In this document: in pieces, positions 60,455 through 64,000 of the stretch
Position numbering within the stretch: position 1 is the stretch's first letter
How the letters are laid out: each line of letters opens with the position of its first letter
Assembly: GCA_945874355.1 (NCBI GenBank)
Contig: CAMCGB010000011.1
Location: 1 to 64,000, forward strand
Length of the DNA: 64,000 nt
From: an uncultured Bacteroides sp.
Lineage (GTDB): Bacteria; Bacteroidota; Bacteroidia; Bacteroidales; UBA932
Reading direction: 5' to 3'
Notes under the pieces: model-generated
The model's database searches: none
What the model was told of the DNA's origin: nothing
Seen by the model: the letters and a program-made list of their open reading frames with translations, nothing else
Program-made: the position numbers and the translations under genes

Positions 60455-62197
60455 ATGATGAAACAATTCCTCAAATCAGTGTTCGCTGTAGTGTGCGGCA
60501 CTCTTGTTACCATTGTTCTGCTGTTCGTTCTTGGTTTTGCTTTCTTCGGGGCTCTTCTGAGCGCATCTTCCGCTACTCCCGCTCTTCCCAAGCAGGGTGT
60601 GCTGTGCCTCGATTTGTCGAAGACCGTGATTGCCGAGCAGACGATGGAGACCGATCCTATGAGCCTTCTTCAGGGCACTGACGCCTCCACGGTCGGAGTG
60701 CTTGATGCAGTCCGGGCTATCGAGATGGCAGAGACTGACCCTGCTGTGCAGTATATATATCTAAAGGTGGACAACAACATCTCTGAGCTCAGCGCTCTGG
60801 AGGAGCTCAGGCGCAGCCTTGCCCTTTTCCGCAGCCGTAGCGGCAAGAGCGTAATTGCCTACACCGAGTCTCCCACTACGGGCGGCTACTATCTGGCTTC
60901 GGTATCCGACAAGGTGTTTATGACCCCTCATATTGGCGCCACGACTATGCTGAGCGGCGTTTCTTCGCAGATGGTTTTCCTGGGCGATCTGCTGAGCCGT
61001 CTCGGGGTGAATGTCCAGCTCATAAGGCACGGCAAATATAAGTCTGCTGGCGAGATGTACACCCGTTCCTCTTCATCTGCTGAGAACAGGGAGCAGTATC
61101 AGAGGATGGTGGACTCGATGTGGGAGACCCTTTCCGCTTCTATCTCCGAGTCGAGGCAGATGAGCGTTGCGAGCCTGAATGATGCGATTGACGGCCTGAA
61201 GCTCGTATCTCCCCGGGACTTTGTGGATTGCGGTCTGGTGGATGCGCTTCTGACCCGCGGCGAACTTGAGTCCAAGCTGGCTGTTTATGCCGGAAAGGAT
61301 GACATCAAGGATGTAAGGTATATTTCGTTCAGCGATTATGTCGCAGCAAAAAGAATCGTTTCTTCGTCCCGCGAGAAGATTGCCGTCATCTATGCCAACG
61401 GCGAGATTATGGACGGAAGGGCTGACAATGTTGTGGCCGGCGACCGTTTTGCTTCCATTATTTCGCGCGTACGTGCCGATTCTACGGTGAAGGCTGTGGT
61501 GCTCAGGGTCAATTCTCCCGGCGGAAGTGTGCTTGCTTCCGAGAAGATCAAGTGCGAGCTGGACTCCCTGAAGGCAGTTAAGCCTCTGGTGGCTTCCTAC
61601 GGCTCTTATGCGGCTTCGGGAGGTTACTGGATTTCAACGGCTTGCGATAAGATTTACTCCGATGCCACGACTCTTACCGGCTCGATCGGAGTGTTCGGTC
61701 TGGTGCCTGACTTTTCTGCTCTGGCCCACGACAAGCTGCATGTCAATGTGGAGAGTGTGAATTCCAACGCCCACGGCGATATGTATGGTATGATGCGTCC
61801 GTTCGACCGCAGCGAGTATGCTTATATGCAGAGCAGCATCGAGAGTGTGTATGAGCGCTTTACCGCGATTGTGTCCGAGGCGCGTTCGCTTCCTGTGGAG
61901 ACGGTTGATGCTGTGGGGCAGGGTAGGGTATGGACCGGTTCCGATGCTCTTAAGATTCATCTTGTGGATGAGATAGGTACTTTGGGCGACGCGCTTTCTT
62001 ATGCCGCTTCGCTTGCGGGCAATCCTGACCTTTCGAACTGGCACGTTCAGGAGCTTCCTGCACCGAAGAGTTCGCTGGACCAGTTGCTTTCCCGTCTGCA
62101 GGGCTCGGGCGACGAGTCTGCCATGGTCAAGGCGGCAAAGGATCTGAGCGAGCCCGAGATTCTGGCCCGTATGGATATGCTGCTGAGCGTCCGCTAG
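60455..62197 (+). CDS. sppA: Signal peptide peptidase SppA, 67K type
   Basis: This 580-residue membrane protein has an N-terminal span (about 10-33) and two ClpP-like repeats. The catalytic lysine lies in [13 protein letters not shown] (first repeat) and the serine in [11 protein letters not shown] (second repeat), with [13 protein letters not shown] before it. SppA degrades signal peptides left in the membrane. The double-domain length fits the E. coli-type enzyme. The start could also be the second codon (MMK). Confidence 0.94.
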   Translation: MMKQFLKSVFAVVCGTLVTIVLLFVLGFAFFGALLSASSATPALPKQGVLCLDLSKTVIAEQTMETDPMSLLQGTDASTVGVLDAVRAIEMAETDPAVQYIYLKVDNNISELSALEELRRSLALFRSRSGKSVIAYTESPTTGGYYLASVSDKVFMTPHIGATTMLSGVSSQMVFLGDLLSRLGVNVQLIRHGKYKSAGEMYTRSSSSAENREQYQRMVDSMWETLSASISESRQMSVASLNDAIDGLKLVSPRDFVDCGLVDALLTRGELESKLAVYAGKDDIKDVRYISFSDYVAAKRIVSSSREKIAVIYANGEIMDGRADNVVAGDRFASIISRVRADSTVKAVVLRVNSPGGSVLASEKIKCELDSLKAVKPLVASYGSYAASGGYWISTACDKIYSDATTLTGSIGVFGLVPDFSALAHDKLHVNVESVNSNAHGDMYGMMRPFDRSEYAYMQSSIESVYERFTAIVSEARSLPVETVDAVGQGRVWTGSDALKIHLVDEIGTLGDALSYAASLAGNPDLSNWHVQELPAPKSSLDQLLSRLQGSGDESAMVKAAKDLSEPEILARMDMLLSVR

Positions 62198-62207
62198 GCT
62201 TCCTGTC

Positions 62208-62258
62208 TGTCATTTCGAGCGCAGCACGCAGTGCGGAGTCGAGAAATCTGCGATTTCT
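62208..62258. repeat. Bacteroidales-type interspersed palindromic repeat, after sppA
   Basis: TGTCATTTCGAGCG (62208-62221) and GGAGTCGAGAAATCT (62235-62249) match the copy upstream of uvrB, with a different spacer. At the end AGAAATC and GATTTCT (62242-62258) form a perfect hairpin with a three-base loop, which could help end sppA transcription. Confidence 0.7.
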
Positions 62259-62290
62259 GCGAAAAATTTGGCGGATTAAAAAATAATGCC

Positions 62291-62298
62291 TATCTTTG
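62291..62298 (+). promoter_or_regulatory. -7 element of the tRNA-Met gene
   Basis: TATCTTTG is a perfect match, 11 nt before the first base of the tRNA. Confidence 0.7.
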
Positions 62299-62309
62299 CA
62301 TTCCAACAT

Positions 62310-62382
62310 CGCGGGATAGAGCAGTTGGCAGCTCGTCGGGCTCATAACCCGGAGGTCGGTGGTTCGAGTCCGCCTCCCGCTA
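62310..62382 (+). tRNA. tRNA-Met (CAU), initiator type
   Basis: A 73-nt cloverleaf folds cleanly: D-stem GAGC/GCTC, anticodon loop CTCATAA, and T-arm GGTGG TTCGAGT CCGCC. The anticodon stem has the three consecutive G-C pairs (GGG/CCC) of initiator tRNAs. Base 1 is C opposite T at 72, an unpaired end as expected for an initiator although the usual mismatch is C-A. CCA is not encoded. Confidence 0.88.
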
Positions 62383-62384
62383 CT

Positions 62385-62418
62385 AAAGCCGGAAAGTCGA
62401 AAGATTTTCCGGCTTTTT
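62385..62418 (+). terminator. Intrinsic terminator of tRNA-Met
   Basis: AAAGCCGGAAA (62385-62395) pairs perfectly with TTTCCGGCTTT (62406-62416), followed by further T residues. Confidence 0.85.
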
Positions 62419-62646
62419 CGTTTTTACTGTCTTTGTAAGCTCTTGATAATAAGCGAATTACGCGGAGCGCTTCATTTTCGACATCGGTTCGAGGAACATC
62501 CTGTTCCCTGTCCCACTTTACTCCCTCAGGGAATTGGAAAACCCGCGCTCGTGTGACCCCTCGCGCTGATAAAGCATTGACCCCCGATATTTTTTATGAT
62601 TGACCCCCTATAAAGTCCTGGCCGACGGGGTCATTTTTATTTCAGT

Positions 62647-63432
62647 TTACTTCTTTGTTTTGGCCGCATTCATCTTTCGTATACTTTCGCCCGACAACTC
62701 AATCTGGTGTGCAGTGTGAACGATTCTGTCGAGGATGGCATCAGCTACGGTTGGATCGCCAATAGCATCGTACCAACTTGATACAGGAAGTTGAGATGTG
62801 ACTATGATAGACTTGCGCCCGTGACGGTCCTCTATGATGTCCAACAGGATAGGTCTTTCCTTAGCATCGAGAGGGACAAGGAAAAGGTCGTCAAGTATGA
62901 GCAGTGGACACCGTTCTATTTTCTTCAACTCGGCATCGATTGTCCCTTTCGCTTTAGCCACCTTCAAGTTGCCCATCAGTTTTGATGCGTTTGCATAGAG
63001 GGTGCGTATTCCCTCCTTGCAAGCCTGATAACCCAATGCAGTAGCAATGAAGCTCTTTCCCGTACCTGCAGAGCCAGTTATAAACAGGTTCTGTCCCTGT
63101 TTTACGAAGTCAAGAGAAGCAAGTCTCTCCATCTGATTGCGTTCCAGCCCACGGCTGATGGTATAGTCTATCTGTTCCAGGAAGGCTTTGTATCTGAAAG
63201 ATGCTCCTCTGATGAGTCGATCAATGGCTGCTGCGGAACGATAGTCCCACTCCCTCGAAAGCAACCAACTGAGGAAGGTGTCCGGAGTCATTGTTTCTGC
63301 AAAGGTGGATGACAGACTCTCCTTGAAAGCGGCGGCCATGCCGTGCAGTTTCATTCTGTTCATGAGGTCGAGAGAGACGACATTGCGGTCCTTCTCCATT
63401 ATAACCGGTGCGGTTTTGTTATTTGTTTCCAT
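62647..63432 (-). CDS. istB: IstB, ATPase helper of IS21-family transposition
   Basis: The 261-residue AAA+ protein starts METNNKTAP. The DnaC-like core has Walker A ITGSAGTGKSFIATALG, Walker B PLLILDDLF and the sensor IIVTSQLPVSSWYD. IstB assembles on DNA and directs the IstA transposase. Its start overlaps the istA end by 14 bases, as usual in this family. The longer frame to 63654 lies inside istA. Confidence 0.93.
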   Translation of the reverse strand: METNNKTAPVIMEKDRNVVSLDLMNRMKLHGMAAAFKESLSSTFAETMTPDTFLSWLLSREWDYRSAAAIDRLIRGASFRYKAFLEQIDYTISRGLERNQMERLASLDFVKQGQNLFITGSAGTGKSFIATALGYQACKEGIRTLYANASKLMGNLKVAKAKGTIDAELKKIERCPLLILDDLFLVPLDAKERPILLDIIEDRHGRKSIIVTSQLPVSSWYDAIGDPTVADAILDRIVHTAHQIELSGESIRKMNAAKTKK

Positions 63433-64000
63433 TTTCTGATTTCTTTGAATTTGATTTGTTTGAGTAGTATTCGCGGCCACGGATGTTCTTGTGCTGGGCC
63501 GGAGTGGATTGTGTAACACCATCGGATTCTGTCTCTGCGGATGACATAAAGTCCACATCCTCACCATGCTCCAGTATGTCCAGAACTTCCTGGTAGCCGT
63601 ATCGGCGTGACTGAGAGGCACAAGCACAAGCTGCCACCAGTCGTTCAAGCCCATACTTCTTTTCCAACGACATTATGCCACGACATATCTTGAAAGCGAG
63701 AGGAAGATACTTCTTCTCGGCTGCAACTTCCTTGAGATATACAAGCAGGATGTTGTCAACGGAAGCTGCCCGTTGAAAGATTTCGTCAAGATCTTTCTCA
63801 TAACTGCCATGCCTTCCGGGAAGGTTGTGCGACGCCTTCTGTGTATAGGCATACGGTGTATCATCACGATTGTGAGTCGTGATAAGCTTGAGCCCATAGA
63901 AGATTTCCAAGGTGTCGGCATCATAGATTATGTCCACCCGCTTGCCGATGAACTCCTTAGGCATGCTGTAGTGATGCTTGTTCAAGGTCACGTAACTGTT
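63419..64000 (-). CDS. istA: IstA transposase, C-terminal part (truncated by the window edge)
   Basis: About 194 residues of the C-terminal region are visible, open at the window edge. It includes the C-terminal beta-barrel-like part typical of IstA (LNKHHYSMPKEFIGKRVDII, LEIFYGLKLITTHNR) and a helical tail. The catalytic DDE part would lie beyond 64000. The overlapping istB and IS21-type end repeats confirm the family. Confidence 0.88.
   Translation of the reverse strand, partial: NSYVTLNKHHYSMPKEFIGKRVDIIYDADTLEIFYGLKLITTHNRDDTPYAYTQKASHNLPGRHGSYEKDLDEIFQRAASVDNILLVYLKEVAAEKKYLPLAFKICRGIMSLEKKYGLERLVAACACASQSRRYGYQEVLDILEHGEDVDFMSSAETESDGVTQSTPAQHKNIRGREYYSNKSNSKKSENGNK

Larger units (their letters stand above)
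62552..64000 (-). mobile_element. IS21-family insertion sequence, one end inside the window
   Basis: The element contains istB and the 3' part of istA on the minus strand and runs off the window at 64000. Its visible end starts at about 62552 with TGTGACCCC, and the TGACCCC motif repeats at 62554, 62578 and 62601 with 23-24 base spacing. This is the pattern of multiple transposase-binding sites at IS21 ends. An inverted GGGGTCA lies at 62627-62633. The other end and target duplication are not visible. Bases 62419-62551 hold no recognisable feature. Confidence 0.85.

Noticed and set aside
62554..62608. Regularly spaced TGACCCC repeats as a possible CRISPR array
   Set aside because: Only three short repeats, placed at the end of an IS21 element where transposase-binding repeats are expected; no cas genes.

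Overview
The window looks like a chromosomal segment of a Bacteroidales (Bacteroidota) bacterium. Nearly every promoter I can place carries the Bacteroidota -7 element TAnnTTTG. The genes also fit: an OmpH/Skp pair beside BamA, BamD as a lipoprotein, an omega-like RNA polymerase subunit of the Bacteroidota type, fused KorA with KorB, AmgK-MurU, and an IS21-family element. The core is moderately GC-rich; the first ~3.5 kb is visibly more AT-rich and looks acquired.

Layout. 1-5300 is accessory. A secreted DUF4932-type metalloprotease is followed by a three-gene cassette: a winged-helix protein, an AbiEii-like nucleotidyltransferase and a metallophosphoesterase. A ~70-bp direct repeat lies before the protease and again after the cassette, so the 3.3-kb unit is bracketed by repeats. 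Next come an AAA ATPase and a broken or chimeric gene ending in a prolyl-tRNA deacylase fragment. 5300-16500 holds an MFS transporter, a PL22-like lipoprotein, the AmgK-MurU cell-wall sugar salvage pair, and a pectin/rhamnogalacturonan cluster: a GH106-GH28 fusion, a GH105 lipoprotein, an esterase and a GT4. 16600-28700 carries divergent MntP and CorA, ribosomal protein S1 with two N-terminal YegP-like repeats, an RNase Z lacking its usual arm, peptidoglycan enzymes (glucosaminidase-LysM, MltG), an SLC13 transporter with a porin, a nitroreductase, a CNNM-type transporter and RadC.

28700-45400 is housekeeping: MiaB, a divergent run lipoprotein-SPOR-RpoN, then Fur-TrxB-BamD-omega-RecN, a minus-strand run OmpH-GT4-periplasmic-binding-like protein, PdxJ, and NadK-UppS-BamA-OmpH. 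45450-50260 is the 2-oxoglutarate node (KorA, KorB, glutamate dehydrogenase) and a protein of unknown function. 50268-62200 holds a long RelA/SpoT protein with a degenerate hydrolase half, an EamA transporter, UvrB, CarB, HisS and SppA. The window ends with an initiator-type tRNA-Met, its terminator, and one end of an IS21-family element (istB and the 3' part of istA).

The strongest candidates for something undescribed are the repeat-bracketed wHTH-nucleotidyltransferase-phosphoesterase cassette with its own operator-like inverted repeats, the GH106-GH28 fusion, the YegP-S1 fusion, the interleaved inverted repeats between miaB and radC, and several promoters sitting only 4-7 nt from a start codon (likely leaderless mRNAs). 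All functional statements come from reading motifs and gene order; no database search was run.
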